Assembly (NCBI GenBank): GCA_964598395.1
Contig: CAZRBW010000001.1
Location: forward strand, 1 to 64,000
DNA length: 64,000 bases
Source: CAXBDP01 sp964598395
GTDB lineage: Bacteria > Bacteroidota > Bacteroidia > Cytophagales > Cyclobacteriaceae
Direction: 5' to 3'
A model generated the notes under the pieces. That model had not been told where the DNA came from and did no database searches. It worked only from the letters and a program-made list of their open reading frames with translations. Made by a program: the position numbers and the translations under genes. Shown one piece after another: positions 37,012-46,409 of this stretch (positions are counted from its first letter, which is position 1; the number at the start of each line of letters is the position of its first letter).

Positions 37012-38670
37012 GTGAACAAATTTAGTATCTTTTTTTCAGCAATTATTTTCCTTTTTTTAATTAGTCAAGCAAATTATTTTGCTCATTCTCAATCCATTTC
37101 AGCTTCAGTTATAAAGGATCGATTAGAAAATGTGGAGCAAGGGCAACATATTAAAATAATGGGAGAGCGATTATTTTCATCAGTTCTTGTCCCCTCCTTT
37201 TACGAAAAGCGAAATTTTGAACCGGCTTGGATTTCTGGACCTGCTGATATAGATAAAGCAAGTTTATTTGTTGCCGAAATTGAAGGAATGAAGTGGCATG
37301 GTTTACAATCTGCAGATTATCATTTTAGAACTATTGGAAGAGCATTTGCTAGGCTTTCATCTGACATGCGGGAGGGTACAGAAAGTCCATTGCAAATAGC
37401 TGAACTCGATATTCTATTCACCGACGCATTTTTTATGATGACCTCTCATCTATACCAAGGAAAAGTTAATCCTGAAAAGATAAATGCTGAGTGGAAAATT
37501 CAACGACGAAGACCAGATTTGAATAAAGACGAACAATTAGAGGCAATGATTGCCCAAGGACTGAGTCCAAATGAAATGCTTAGGAAATTCTATCCTCAAA
37601 ATAATCTTTATCCTGCAATGATGGCTTCCTTAAAGCATTATAGGTTAAAGGAAAGGTTACCTAAAACTGAAGAAATTAAAGTAAAGGAAACTATACGACC
37701 AGATGAGATATCGGAGGTAATCCCAGCTATTCGGCAGCGATTGGTTTTAATGGATATGCTTAAACCATATGTTTATAATGAGCAATTGCTATACGACAAA
37801 GAGATGCAGGAAGGAATAAAAAAACTTCAAAAGCAACATGGCTTAAATCAAGACGCAATTATTGGTAGGGCAACTTTAGCATTACTCAACGTGCAAAATG
37901 AAGACCTCGTAAAATCTTTAGAAATCAATCTCGAAAGAATGCGTTGGTTGCCATGGGATTTTGGTCAGAAATTCATTGTATGCAATATTGCTGACCAATC
38001 GGTATTTATGATTCAGGACGAGGACACTGTATTTTCTACACGTGCAATTGTAGGCAGAGAATACCGCAGTACGCCAGTATTTGAGGCTAAAATGGATCAT
38101 TTAGTATTCAGCCCAACGTGGACAATACCTCCAACTATCTTAGCAAATGATATTATTCCTGCTGTGAAAAAGGATGTAAATTATTTGAGTTCAAAAAACA
38201 TGCAAGTGATCGACAGAAACGGTAAAGTCATCGCTACAAACTCTATTGATTGGTCTAAAATGAGCGGGAGGAATTTTCCCTACATGATCCGGCAAGCTCC
38301 AGGGCCTGCAAATGCACTTGGCTTAGTAAAATTTATGTTTCCTAACTCCTATAATGTGTATATCCATGATACTCCTAGCCGAGAGTTATTCAGCAGAGAT
38401 GACCGAGCCCTGAGCTCCGGCTGTATTCGTATCCAAAATCCAACTGAACTGGCGGAAATCCTCCTGAAAGATTTGAATTGGGACCGAGCTAAGATAAGAG
38501 CAGCCATGGAACTTGGCCGAGAACAAACCGTCAGATTACCTGAGCCAATACCTGTTTTCATAGGCTATCTTACTGCCTGGACAGACCAAAAAGGACAAAC
38601 CCATTTTAGAAATGATCTTTACAATCGCGACAAAAAGCTGTATAATGCGATCCTAAGTAAACCTAATTGA
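37012..38670 (+). CDS. Murein L,D-transpeptidase (YcbB/LdtD type)
   Basis: A 552-residue exported protein, start GTG at 37012, with a signal peptide or anchor in the first 28 residues. The middle holds a peptidoglycan-binding domain type 1 (GIKKLQKQHGLNQDAIIG). The C-terminal YkuD domain has IHDTPSRELF and the active-site motif LSSGCIR with catalytic Cys471; Ser in place of the usual His before Gly-Cys is common in the YcbB group. The enzyme makes 3-3 cross-links in peptidoglycan or attaches proteins to it. It probably leads an operon with the next two genes (7-base gap). Octamers lie at 37378 and 38264. Confidence 0.92.
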   Translation: MNKFSIFFSAIIFLFLISQANYFAHSQSISASVIKDRLENVEQGQHIKIMGERLFSSVLVPSFYEKRNFEPAWISGPADIDKASLFVAEIEGMKWHGLQSADYHFRTIGRAFARLSSDMREGTESPLQIAELDILFTDAFFMMTSHLYQGKVNPEKINAEWKIQRRRPDLNKDEQLEAMIAQGLSPNEMLRKFYPQNNLYPAMMASLKHYRLKERLPKTEEIKVKETIRPDEISEVIPAIRQRLVLMDMLKPYVYNEQLLYDKEMQEGIKKLQKQHGLNQDAIIGRATLALLNVQNEDLVKSLEINLERMRWLPWDFGQKFIVCNIADQSVFMIQDEDTVFSTRAIVGREYRSTPVFEAKMDHLVFSPTWTIPPTILANDIIPAVKKDVNYLSSKNMQVIDRNGKVIATNSIDWSKMSGRNFPYMIRQAPGPANALGLVKFMFPNSYNVYIHDTPSRELFSRDDRALSSGCIRIQNPTELAEILLKDLNWDRAKIRAAMELGREQTVRLPEPIPVFIGYLTAWTDQKGQTHFRNDLYNRDKKLYNAILSKPN

Positions 38671-38677
38671 TGACATA

Positions 38678-39180
38678 ATGCTCAAAAAATTAAGTACACC
38701 ATTTCACACTCTAATTCTATTTTCATTTATCACAATATCTTGTAGTAGTTCAGAAAATCCTGAAGCCGTTGGTTTTAATGGCTGGTTAAGTGGAACAACC
38801 AATGAAAAGCTAAATACAGTAAGTAATCATCTGCGAGGCTTCGATATGGCAATGGCTGAAACTGGCTATCGCTATGTTAAGTTATATTGGGCTGGTGTCG
38901 ATGAAAATTGGGAGTATGCAGAATACCAAGTAGATAAAATTAAGCTGGCGATAAGTAATGGATTTGAAAGAAGGCCTCTTAGAAAGGAGTCTGGCGAACA
39001 TTTTATGAATAATGTGCTTCCCGAAATGAAATCTGCTATTAGCAAAAAAGATAGTTCGGTTTTTTTTTCAGGACATTTGAAATTATTACAACAAACTGCA
39101 ACGCTTGCCATGCATTGGAAAATGTGTCGTATTTTAATATTCAAATTCCCGAAACTCGTCAATCGCCAGTGAAAAAGTAG
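38678..39180 (+). pseudogene. c-type cytochrome-like lipoprotein with a one-base frameshift
   Basis: As it stands the frame ends at 39172 with 164 residues: a lipoprotein signal (lipobox TISC) and a helical domain (YRYVKLYWAGVDENWEYAEY). At 39097 the frame LLQQT runs into a nonsense tail, while the next frame reads CNACH, a CxxCH haem-binding motif, then SYFNIQIPETRQSPVKK to a stop at 39178-39180, one base before the next gene. One extra T (ACT TGC instead of ACTGC) would join both parts as LLQQTCNACH. The gene has therefore lost one base, or the base is missing from the sequence. Without it no haem could bind covalently. Confidence 0.75.
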
Positions 39181-39181
39181 A

Positions 39182-39955
39182 ATGGAAATTATCATCATCG
39201 GACTAGTCGCTTTTGCAGCTTCCCTCCTTACCTTTTTTTCGGGCTTTGGATTGGGCACATTATTACTTCCTGCCTTTGCTCTTTTCTTCCCGATTGATGT
39301 TTCAATAGGTCTCACTGCGATAGTTCATTTACTGAACAACCTTTTCAAACTTGGCCTAATTGGTAAGTTTATTCATTGGAAAACTGCCTTGCTATTTGGT
39401 ATTCCAGGCATTATAGGAGCCTACTTTGGCGCTCGCTTGCTTATGGGGATCTCTATTTCAGAATCGATTGGAGAAATCATGCTTTTTGGTCAAATCTTCA
39501 CTATTGAGCTTTTGAATTTAATCATAGGCTCATTACTAATCATTTTTGCTTTATTCGATTTATTTCCAAAAATTTTAGTATTTCCTTCCAATAAAAAAGT
39601 ATTGCTAATCGGTGGATTATTCTCTGGCTTTTTTGGTGGCTTAAGTGGGCATCAAGGAGCTTTAAGAAGTGCATTTCTAATTAAGCTCAATCTCGCGAAA
39701 GAAGCATTCATCGCAACAGGCGTACTCATCGCATGCTTTATAGATTTCAGTCGACTTGCAGTATATTTTAGCTCTAGTAAGTCCTTAGACTTCTCCGATC
39801 AATTAGCTACACTAATAATAGCTATTCTATCAGCTTTTCTTGGTGCATATATTGGCCGTATTTATCTAAAGAAACTAACCATAAAAACCCTACAGCTGAT
39901 TATAGGAATACTCTTGATGGTTTTAGGAATCCTAATGATTTTAGGAATCATTTAA
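39182..39955 (+). CDS. TauE/SafE (TSUP) family membrane exporter
   Basis: A 257-residue membrane protein with about eight hydrophobic helices and the duplicated layout of the TSUP family (GFGLGTLLLPAFALFFP in the first half, GGLFSGFFGGLSGHQGALRS in the second). Members move sulfite, sulfoacetate or other sulfur-containing anions; the cargo here is not predictable. It starts one base after the end of the restored cytochrome frame, which supports that frame being the original one. Confidence 0.85.
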   Translation: MEIIIIGLVAFAASLLTFFSGFGLGTLLLPAFALFFPIDVSIGLTAIVHLLNNLFKLGLIGKFIHWKTALLFGIPGIIGAYFGARLLMGISISESIGEIMLFGQIFTIELLNLIIGSLLIIFALFDLFPKILVFPSNKKVLLIGGLFSGFFGGLSGHQGALRSAFLIKLNLAKEAFIATGVLIACFIDFSRLAVYFSSSKSLDFSDQLATLIIAILSAFLGAYIGRIYLKKLTIKTLQLIIGILLMVLGILMILGII

Positions 39956-39973
39956 GTCCAGCGAGTATAACCA

Positions 39974-41338
39974 TCAGCTTAATACAAATCGCTTTTTATC
40001 AGGCCAAATCTGACGATAAAACTTTAGAATTCGCTTAATCTCTGTATCTTCTTTTTGAGGAATCAAATGAAGCTGGAGCAGTGCTAATTCTAATTGAAAA
40101 TTGTCTGATTCGATGTATCCAAAACCAGCATAAACACCATTACGAAATAAAACAAAACTCACCTCATTTTCAGTTTTTCCTTTGTCGATAAAAACTTCAT
40201 TTTCAGCTGTATAGAATTTAGAAGCAATAAATTCATTTAAACGTTGATTATGCTCAACTGTATCTTCATTTTCAAGGCAAATTTTTGGGCAATTTCCTTG
40301 ATGCATAGCGCATAGTCCTTCCTTCACTTCCATGCCACAAAGCCTTGGACAAAGCTGTAATTCTAGGCTCGCTTTTCCAATTAACGACCGCATTTCGGTG
40401 AATGAAGTGAAGCTGGCCACTGGCTTCATATTTTTAACAACTTTAGATAAACTTAGCCTTTCAAATCCTTGCTGATCTACCCATTTATAAATCCCGAATT
40501 TAGGATCAGGAAATTTTTGAGCTTTGTTGAATTCAGGAAAAAACTTCTTGATTTGAGCAGCTTCATGCAGCGATGCTATTAATTCGCTGCCGGTAATTTC
40601 ATAGCTGATATTGGCAATTTTCCTGCGTAAATCCTGCTTCTTTTGCCCGTCTTTTCCAGTGAAATGACTTCGAACTCTGGAGCGAATAGATTTGGCTTTT
40701 CCTACATAAATGATTTTCCCTTTTTCATCATGAAAAAAGTAAATGCCAGTAGCTTCAGGCAAGGATTGAATCTTCTCTTGGTCGATTAATGGCGGGAGGT
40801 ACATGCCATTGTTGGCTTTGCTCATTTGCTGCCAATGCCCAGTTTGATCTTGGTCGTAAAGCATTTCCAGTAATTTGGCAGTTGCCATAGCATCGCCCAT
40901 TGCTCGGTGTCTATTCTCAATGCTAATTTCTAGCTCGCTACAAAGTCTGCCCAAACTATACGATTTGAGTCCAGGAATTACTTTCCTTGCCCACTTTACG
41001 GTGCATAGTTTCTTCGGGCTGAATGGATAACCCAACTCCTCAAAATTTTGCTTCAAGAAGGAATGGTCAAAATTCACATTATGAGCCACAAATATTCGAT
41101 TATTTAGCAAACGATTAAGGTGATCGGCAATTTCCTCGAATAATGGCGCTTGCTTCACCATTTCATTATCAATACCAGTAAGACCAGTAATAAATGATGG
41201 GATATTTTGTCGAGGGTTTATTAGTGTTTCGTAGGTTTCAATTATTTGTTTGCCATCATGCAGAATGATCGCAATTTCTGTAATCCCACCATCTTGTGGC
41301 CTCCCTCCTGTCGTTTCAATATCTACAATGGCAAACAT
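39974..41338 (-). CDS. DnaQ-like 3'-5' exonuclease fused to a UvrC-type GIY-YIG nuclease
   Basis: A 454-residue fusion. Residues 1-165 form a DEDDh exonuclease (IVDIETTGG, VAHNVNFDHSF and HRAMGDAMAT). From about residue 195 a GIY-YIG domain follows (TGIYFFHDEKGKIIYVGKAK, then Arg-rich SIRSRVRSHF), as in UvrC and Cho, with a C-terminal part containing three cysteines (LCPRLCGMEVKEGLC). Homologues with the same order are known in Bacteroidota and in mycobacterial DnaQ/UvrC-like proteins. A role in repair or proofreading is likely. An antisense octamer lies at 40792. Confidence 0.88.
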   Translation of the reverse strand: MFAIVDIETTGGRPQDGGITEIAIILHDGKQIIETYETLINPRQNIPSFITGLTGIDNEMVKQAPLFEEIADHLNRLLNNRIFVAHNVNFDHSFLKQNFEELGYPFSPKKLCTVKWARKVIPGLKSYSLGRLCSELEISIENRHRAMGDAMATAKLLEMLYDQDQTGHWQQMSKANNGMYLPPLIDQEKIQSLPEATGIYFFHDEKGKIIYVGKAKSIRSRVRSHFTGKDGQKKQDLRRKIANISYEITGSELIASLHEAAQIKKFFPEFNKAQKFPDPKFGIYKWVDQQGFERLSLSKVVKNMKPVASFTSFTEMRSLIGKASLELQLCPRLCGMEVKEGLCAMHQGNCPKICLENEDTVEHNQRLNEFIASKFYTAENEVFIDKGKTENEVSFVLFRNGVYAGFGYIESDNFQLELALLQLHLIPQKEDTEIKRILKFYRQIWPDKKRFVLS

Positions 41339-41384
41339 GCCCGAAAGGTAATAAAATTAGTATTCAAATCATTTACTAAAATTA

Positions 41385-41594
41385 TTAGTTTTCAATTTGC
41401 ATTTTTTTTCTCCACAGAAAATATAAAATCAAACCAAAAAAGGAGCTGGTAAGGGATATTAATCCTAGAATCCACTTATCAGCAATTGGTAAATTAGATT
41501 TAATAGTTCGTGTAATGATGAAGATAAAAATGAGAAAATGAATGACTATTGCTATCGATAAAGAAGGGAATTCTGTTACAAATTGGCGTAGCAT
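41385..41594 (-). CDS. Small membrane protein with PLDc_N-like domain
   Basis: A 69-residue protein with two transmembrane helices. The second half (DKWILGLISLTSSFFGLILYFLW) resembles the PLDc_N two-helix domain found at the N-terminus of cardiolipin synthases and as stand-alone small proteins. Function unknown. It lies 46 bases upstream of the exonuclease/GIY-YIG gene in the same direction. Confidence 0.5.
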   Translation of the reverse strand: MLRQFVTEFPSLSIAIVIHFLIFIFIITRTIKSNLPIADKWILGLISLTSSFFGLILYFLWRKKMQIEN

Positions 41595-41654
41595 ATTTTA
41601 AAGCATTGAATTGAGCTCCAAAATAGCAAAAGCAAACTAATTTATAAAATGATT

Positions 41655-42254
41655 TTAAGAAGCCATTTTAGGTGGCTTTCTGTAAGCGTAATAAAACATC
41701 ACTTCTTCCAACGCTCTTACAATCGCTCTGTTGATAGGCATTCTTTCTCTGCCCATCGCTTCGTCGATTGCATACAATTGGTAATAATAATCACTCATCA
41801 TCGGGATTTTCATTCCTCCCGCTATACCCTGCTTGATATCAGCAATTAATTCTGCCTTTTCGGTTTTTAGTGGTTTGCATACTATAAAGCTTTTTTCTCC
41901 ATATTTATCTCGAATAGCCGAAAAAACAAATAATCTACAAATCAACCCTCTATACGCATAGCTTGAACAAAAGCCTTTGTCCTCGGCATTTTTCAAACTT
42001 CTAAAAATGGAGCAAGTGGGATTATCGATATCAGCTTTCATTCTTTCGTACCATGCCATTGCTTCGCCCTTTTTGTAAAGGGCAAAGGCTAATGGTAGAA
42101 ATTCGAGTGCTGACGCTTCAATATCGGCTTTGGTACAACAAAAGCCACAATTGGCTACGCATGATAGACCAGATTCACCTTGAAACGATTCGATTTCTTT
42201 TTGAAGACTAGAAAAAACCTTTTCTACTGCCCTCACTTTATGGTGTAATTGCAT
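41655..42254 (-). CDS. YkgJ-family cysteine-cluster protein
   Basis: A 199-residue protein with two cysteine groups: CVANCGFCC near residue 30 and a second set formed by CSIF, FCSSY, LICRLF and VCKPL. This fits the YkgJ family (CxxxCxxCC), thought to bind zinc or an Fe-S centre. The role is unknown. Its ATG at 42254 is very close to a divergent frame, which bears on the start choice of the next gene. An octamer lies at 41815. Confidence 0.78.
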   Translation of the reverse strand: MQLHHKVRAVEKVFSSLQKEIESFQGESGLSCVANCGFCCTKADIEASALEFLPLAFALYKKGEAMAWYERMKADIDNPTCSIFRSLKNAEDKGFCSSYAYRGLICRLFVFSAIRDKYGEKSFIVCKPLKTEKAELIADIKQGIAGGMKIPMMSDYYYQLYAIDEAMGRERMPINRAIVRALEEVMFYYAYRKPPKMAS

Positions 42255-42304
42255 ATATGGGCAACTATTTTACCCTGCATTTTTGTTTAGTGATTATGCC
42301 GCAA

Positions 42305-43570
42305 ATGTACCGCCTTATAATTACATTCTTCACGCGCTGCTTACAAATATTTTGCATTGCTGTTTTCTCACAATCAATATCTTCGGCGCAAGGTCTCCTC
42401 AATAATAATTATCCAAGTCCTACAGAAGAACAATTAGAAATTGCGAGAAACCTTTACAATAATCAAGAAATTGAAGAAGCCTATCAAGCATATAATATTA
42501 TGCTAAGAAAATTTCCAGACAATGGTGAAGTATTGTTTGGATTGGCGCTTACCACTGAGGCTCTTGGAGAATCAGATCAAGCACTTATTTATTATAATAT
42601 GCTAGTTCACTTTGATTTTGAGCTACCAGAAATCTATATGAACAGAGGTAAAATCAGGTACAATAGGAAGCAATTTGAAGCTGCCTTGATTGATTTCATC
42701 AAAGGTGAACAAATCCCTGTGAGGGAAACTAGGATGGTGCAATTCAAAGGCTGGACTCCATCCGAAAGTAGTGCCACTCAATTGCAGGAAATCAATACAT
42801 CGACGAGTTGGGCAAACGAATTTAAGGAATGGAAGGCTAAAACACTTTTGAACTTGAAAAGATATGAGGAGTCTTTGCTTTACTATCATGAGTTAATCTT
42901 ATCAGAGCCTAAAAATTCTCATTTTTTGGTTGGTCGATCCGACGTTTACTTAGCCAAAGGTGATGTTAATTCTGCAATCAATGATTTAAAAACAGCGCTA
43001 ATTATAAACCCAATCGATGAGCAGGCGAAGTTTAATTTACTGCAAATGAACTCCGAGAATGTTACTGAAGATGATCTTTTACAATTGTATGAAGAGATAT
43101 TGATTACTTCTCCAGATATAGCGGAAGTATTTATAAATAAGGGAATTTTGCATTACAAAAAAGGTGATTATTTAGATGCCCTAGAGAATATAAATAGGGC
43201 TATTGAATTGGATGATGATAAAGGTATTTACTACTTTAATCGCTCCTTAGTCCTTGGCAAGATGAAACGCTTAAATGAAGCTAATGAAAATTTGCGGGAG
43301 GCAATTAATCTACTGCCTGATCACGCTCCAGCTTGGGCAGCATTGGGCAATAATCACATAGAATTAGAAAACTATTCAAAAGCAATTGAAGCATTCCAAT
43401 TGGCTTTATTTTATGATTCGACCAATCCTGTTTACCATTTTAATAGAGCAGTTGCTTTTCAGAAATCCGGCAAAGTAGCCGAAGCTTGTAGCGACTTTCG
43501 AATCGCTGCAAATATGGGCTTGCGTGAAGCGCAGGAAATGACCGTGAAACTGTGTGGAGTTAAGAACTAA
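42305..43570 (+). CDS. Secreted tetratricopeptide-repeat protein
   Basis: About 421 residues. I start at the ATG at 42305, which gives a normal signal peptide (hydrophobic core, cleavage near ISSAQ); ATGs at 42257 and 42296 would prepend residues and overlap the promoter space of the divergent gene. The mature part is built of TPR units, for example ALIYYNMLVHFDFELPEIYM, AINDLKTALIINPIDEQAKF and AIEAFQLALFYDSTNPVYHF. TPRs mediate protein contacts; no partner can be named. Its stop overlaps the end of the convergent symporter gene by 11 bases. Confidence 0.8.
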   Translation: MYRLIITFFTRCLQIFCIAVFSQSISSAQGLLNNNYPSPTEEQLEIARNLYNNQEIEEAYQAYNIMLRKFPDNGEVLFGLALTTEALGESDQALIYYNMLVHFDFELPEIYMNRGKIRYNRKQFEAALIDFIKGEQIPVRETRMVQFKGWTPSESSATQLQEINTSTSWANEFKEWKAKTLLNLKRYEESLLYYHELILSEPKNSHFLVGRSDVYLAKGDVNSAINDLKTALIINPIDEQAKFNLLQMNSENVTEDDLLQLYEEILITSPDIAEVFINKGILHYKKGDYLDALENINRAIELDDDKGIYYFNRSLVLGKMKRLNEANENLREAINLLPDHAPAWAALGNNHIELENYSKAIEAFQLALFYDSTNPVYHFNRAVAFQKSGKVAEACSDFRIAANMGLREAQEMTVKLCGVKN

Positions 43571-45353
43571 CCTGCCTTAATTTTCTTATTTTATTCCAAA
43601 GTCTAATTAAAATGACAAGCGTAAGCAGGCCAATTAGGGCTAAAACTCCAGCTTGAGTATAATTGCCATAAATAAATGACCCTGTGGTAAATAAAAATGA
43701 ATAAACCATCACACATCCTGTGAGCATTGCAGCAATTTCATAAGGTACACTCCATGCTTTCTTAGGTTTCGGATTCGTCATTCTCATTTTCTGAATATGC
43801 CTCCAACCTGGTCCACCAGGATTAATTTTATCGCAAAATTCAATTAGAACTAAAGGATTCACAGCCTTAGTAGCATAGGTTGCAACCAGCCATGCAACAG
43901 TAGTAATCGCTACTCCATAGATCAATTGCATATGATCTGGTATAGCCTCAAAACCCAATTTGGTGTGAATAAATTGGAAATAAAACGCTAATACAAAAGA
44001 TACAATCATTGCCCATATTTCGCTAAAAGCATTGATTCGCCACCAAAACCATCTAAGGATAAATATTAAGCCCGTACCAGCACCAATTTGAAGCAACAAA
44101 TTGAAGGCTTGCTTTGCACTCTCTAGGAATAAGGCCAAAACACCCGCGCAAACCATCAATAGAATAGTGAACAATTTACCAAGCATTACCAGCTTCTTTT
44201 CTGATGCTTCAGGGTCAAGCATTCTTTTGTAGAAGTCTATTACTAGATAAGATGAGCCCCAATTGAGGTGAGTAGAAACAGTGGACATAAATGCCGAAAT
44301 CAACGATGCTGCCACCAACCCTAACAAACCAGCTGGCAAAAAGCCCAACATAGCTGGGTAAGCCAAATCATCTTTGATCACTGAATCGGGCAAATCAGGA
44401 AAAGCTGATTTAAGCGAAGCAATGTCTGGGAACACTACCAAAGAACATAAAGCGACTATAATCCAAGGCCAAGGTCTTAAAGCGTAATGCGCCACATTGA
44501 AAAGCAAGGTTGCTTTCACTGCATGATCTTCATTTTTGGCGGAGAGCATGCGTTGGGCAATGTAGCCACCACCGCCTGGCTCTGCTCCAGGATACCAAAC
44601 ACTCCACCATTGCACCGCGAGTGGAATGATCATCAATGGAATGTACACTTCAGGATTATTGAAATCTGGCAACATGGACAATTTATCCACCACATTCACA
44701 TTGCTAAGCACCGCATCAATCCCTCCTACTTCGGGCAAATTCACTACATAAAAAGCGGCCCAAACTGCACCTACCATTGCGATGGTGAATTGCACAAAGT
44801 CCGTCAAAATCACACTTCTAAGGCCACCCAACATACTGTAGGCAACTGTAATCACTGAGGCTATTACCACAGTGGTAATCGGATCGGTATTGAGCAATGC
44901 TCCTGCAATTTTGATCATTGCCAAAGTCACCGTAGCGATGATGAAGATATTAAAGAAAAAGCCTAAATAAAGCGCTCGAAAGCCACGCAAAAAAGAGGCT
45001 GCTTTTCCAGAATAGCGAAGTTCATAAAACTCCAAATCGGTACTAATTCCTGACCTACGCCAAAGTCTCGCATATACGAAAACCGTGAGCATACCTGTAA
45101 GTAAAAATGCCCACCAAGTCCAGTTGCCTGATACACCATCATTTCGAACTATGTCTGTCACCAAATTTGGTGTATCCGAACTGAAAGTGGTAGCAACCAT
45201 AGAAATACCCAAAAGCCACCAAGGCATATTTCGGCCTGATAAGAAAAACTCATTTAGATTTTTGCCAGCAGTGCGAGAAGTATAAAAGCCAATCGCCAAA
45301 TAAATCAATAAAATAATGGCAATGATAGACCAGTCAAGAATGTTAAGGCTCAT
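43560..45353 (-). CDS. Sodium:solute symporter family transporter
   Basis: A 597-residue membrane protein with about 13-14 helices. The N-terminus (DWSIIAIILLIYLAIGFY, FFLSGRNMPWWLLGISM, ATTFSSDTPNLVTDIV) is characteristic of the SSS family and holds residues near the sodium site. The family couples inward sodium flow to uptake of sugars, amino acids or similar; substrate unknown. It is a single gene whose 3' end overlaps the TPR gene. Confidence 0.88.
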   Translation of the reverse strand: MSLNILDWSIIAIILLIYLAIGFYTSRTAGKNLNEFFLSGRNMPWWLLGISMVATTFSSDTPNLVTDIVRNDGVSGNWTWWAFLLTGMLTVFVYARLWRRSGISTDLEFYELRYSGKAASFLRGFRALYLGFFFNIFIIATVTLAMIKIAGALLNTDPITTVVIASVITVAYSMLGGLRSVILTDFVQFTIAMVGAVWAAFYVVNLPEVGGIDAVLSNVNVVDKLSMLPDFNNPEVYIPLMIIPLAVQWWSVWYPGAEPGGGGYIAQRMLSAKNEDHAVKATLLFNVAHYALRPWPWIIVALCSLVVFPDIASLKSAFPDLPDSVIKDDLAYPAMLGFLPAGLLGLVAASLISAFMSTVSTHLNWGSSYLVIDFYKRMLDPEASEKKLVMLGKLFTILLMVCAGVLALFLESAKQAFNLLLQIGAGTGLIFILRWFWWRINAFSEIWAMIVSFVLAFYFQFIHTKLGFEAIPDHMQLIYGVAITTVAWLVATYATKAVNPLVLIEFCDKINPGGPGWRHIQKMRMTNPKPKKAWSVPYEIAAMLTGCVMVYSFLFTTGSFIYGNYTQAGVLALIGLLTLVILIRLWNKIRKLRQVSS

Positions 45354-45375
45354 TTTAATTTAAAGGTTTGCTAGG

Positions 45376-45383
45376 CAAAATTA
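45376..45383 (-). promoter_or_regulatory. Candidate -7 element of the symporter gene
   Basis: On the minus strand TAATTTTG matches TAnnTTTG, 23 bases before the symporter ATG. The -33 element is not well spaced. Confidence 0.35.
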
Positions 45384-45502
45384 ATCAAGGGCTAATCGCA
45401 AATTTAGTGTCCAATTGAGTCATTGATTAAAGGTAGACTTAACTCAATCCAGCGAAATATAGGTAATTTCTTTCTACAGCTAAAAATTTATAGTTTTCCG
45501 CC

Positions 45503-46393
45503 ATGAATGAAAGGCCTCAAATCACTTTAGTAATATTAGCCGCAGGCATGTCCTCCCGCTTTGGACGTTTGAAACAATTGGAACCAGTTGGCCCAAACGA
45601 TGAGACACTTTTGGAATTCAACATTTATGATGCAATAAAAGCTGGGATTCAAAAAGTAATACTTGTTATCCGTAAGGAGATTGAAGAACCGATGAAAAGT
45701 TATTATTCTTCTCCAAAACTAAGACATTTAGGAATTGAATATGTTATTCAAAACCAAGTTGAAAATAGAGCTAAACCTTACGGAACGGGTCATGCAATTC
45801 TTTCAGCTAAGAAATTCGTGAGCGGAAATTTCGTAGTTATTAATGCAGATGACTATTACGGGCTTTCAGCTTTTTTATCAGCCACTAAATATTTTATAGA
45901 AACCAATAATTCAACTAATTATGGCATGGTACCATATGTACTTCATGAAACATTATCAGAAAATGGAAGTGTAAATAGAGGTATTTGTAAGGTTGATAAT
46001 AAAAGCACTTTGTTGGCAATTGAAGAACATACAAATATCCAAAATGATGAAATTGGCCCGTTTACTTTACACTCAACGCTTGGAAAAAAGCGGGAGGATA
46101 AAAACGCTTTAGTTTCAATGAATTTGTGGGCTTTAAACTCATCTATATTTCCAAAATTGGAAGTAAGTTTTGAAGATTTCCTATCAAATTCAAATGGCAA
46201 CTATTCAAATGAATTTCAATTCCCAACTGTAATCAATCAGCTAATTGAAAAAAAAGAAATAGAAGTAAAAGTCTTACCTGAAGGGAAGGATTGGTTTGGA
46301 TTTACATATCCAGAAGATAAACAAATTGTGCAATTGAAGCTAAAAGCAAAAGCGGAACTAGGTGAATACCCAATTCCGCTTTTCAAATCTTAA
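45503..46393 (+). CDS. Nucleotidyltransferase family protein (sugar-nucleotide synthesis type)
   Basis: A 296-residue protein with the nucleotidyltransferase fold. The signature LAAGMSSRFG binds the nucleotide phosphates, and VVINADDYYG carries the metal-binding Asp. The family joins NTP and sugar 1-phosphate to make activated sugars, related to GlmU, MurU and MobA. No kinase partner is adjacent. Octamers lie at 45552 (antisense, within MSSRFG) and 46090. Confidence 0.8.
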   Translation: MNERPQITLVILAAGMSSRFGRLKQLEPVGPNDETLLEFNIYDAIKAGIQKVILVIRKEIEEPMKSYYSSPKLRHLGIEYVIQNQVENRAKPYGTGHAILSAKKFVSGNFVVINADDYYGLSAFLSATKYFIETNNSTNYGMVPYVLHETLSENGSVNRGICKVDNKSTLLAIEEHTNIQNDEIGPFTLHSTLGKKREDKNALVSMNLWALNSSIFPKLEVSFEDFLSNSNGNYSNEFQFPTVINQLIEKKEIEVKVLPEGKDWFGFTYPEDKQIVQLKLKAKAELGEYPIPLFKS

Positions 46394-46409
46394 TTCCAAT
46401 TAATCTTTC

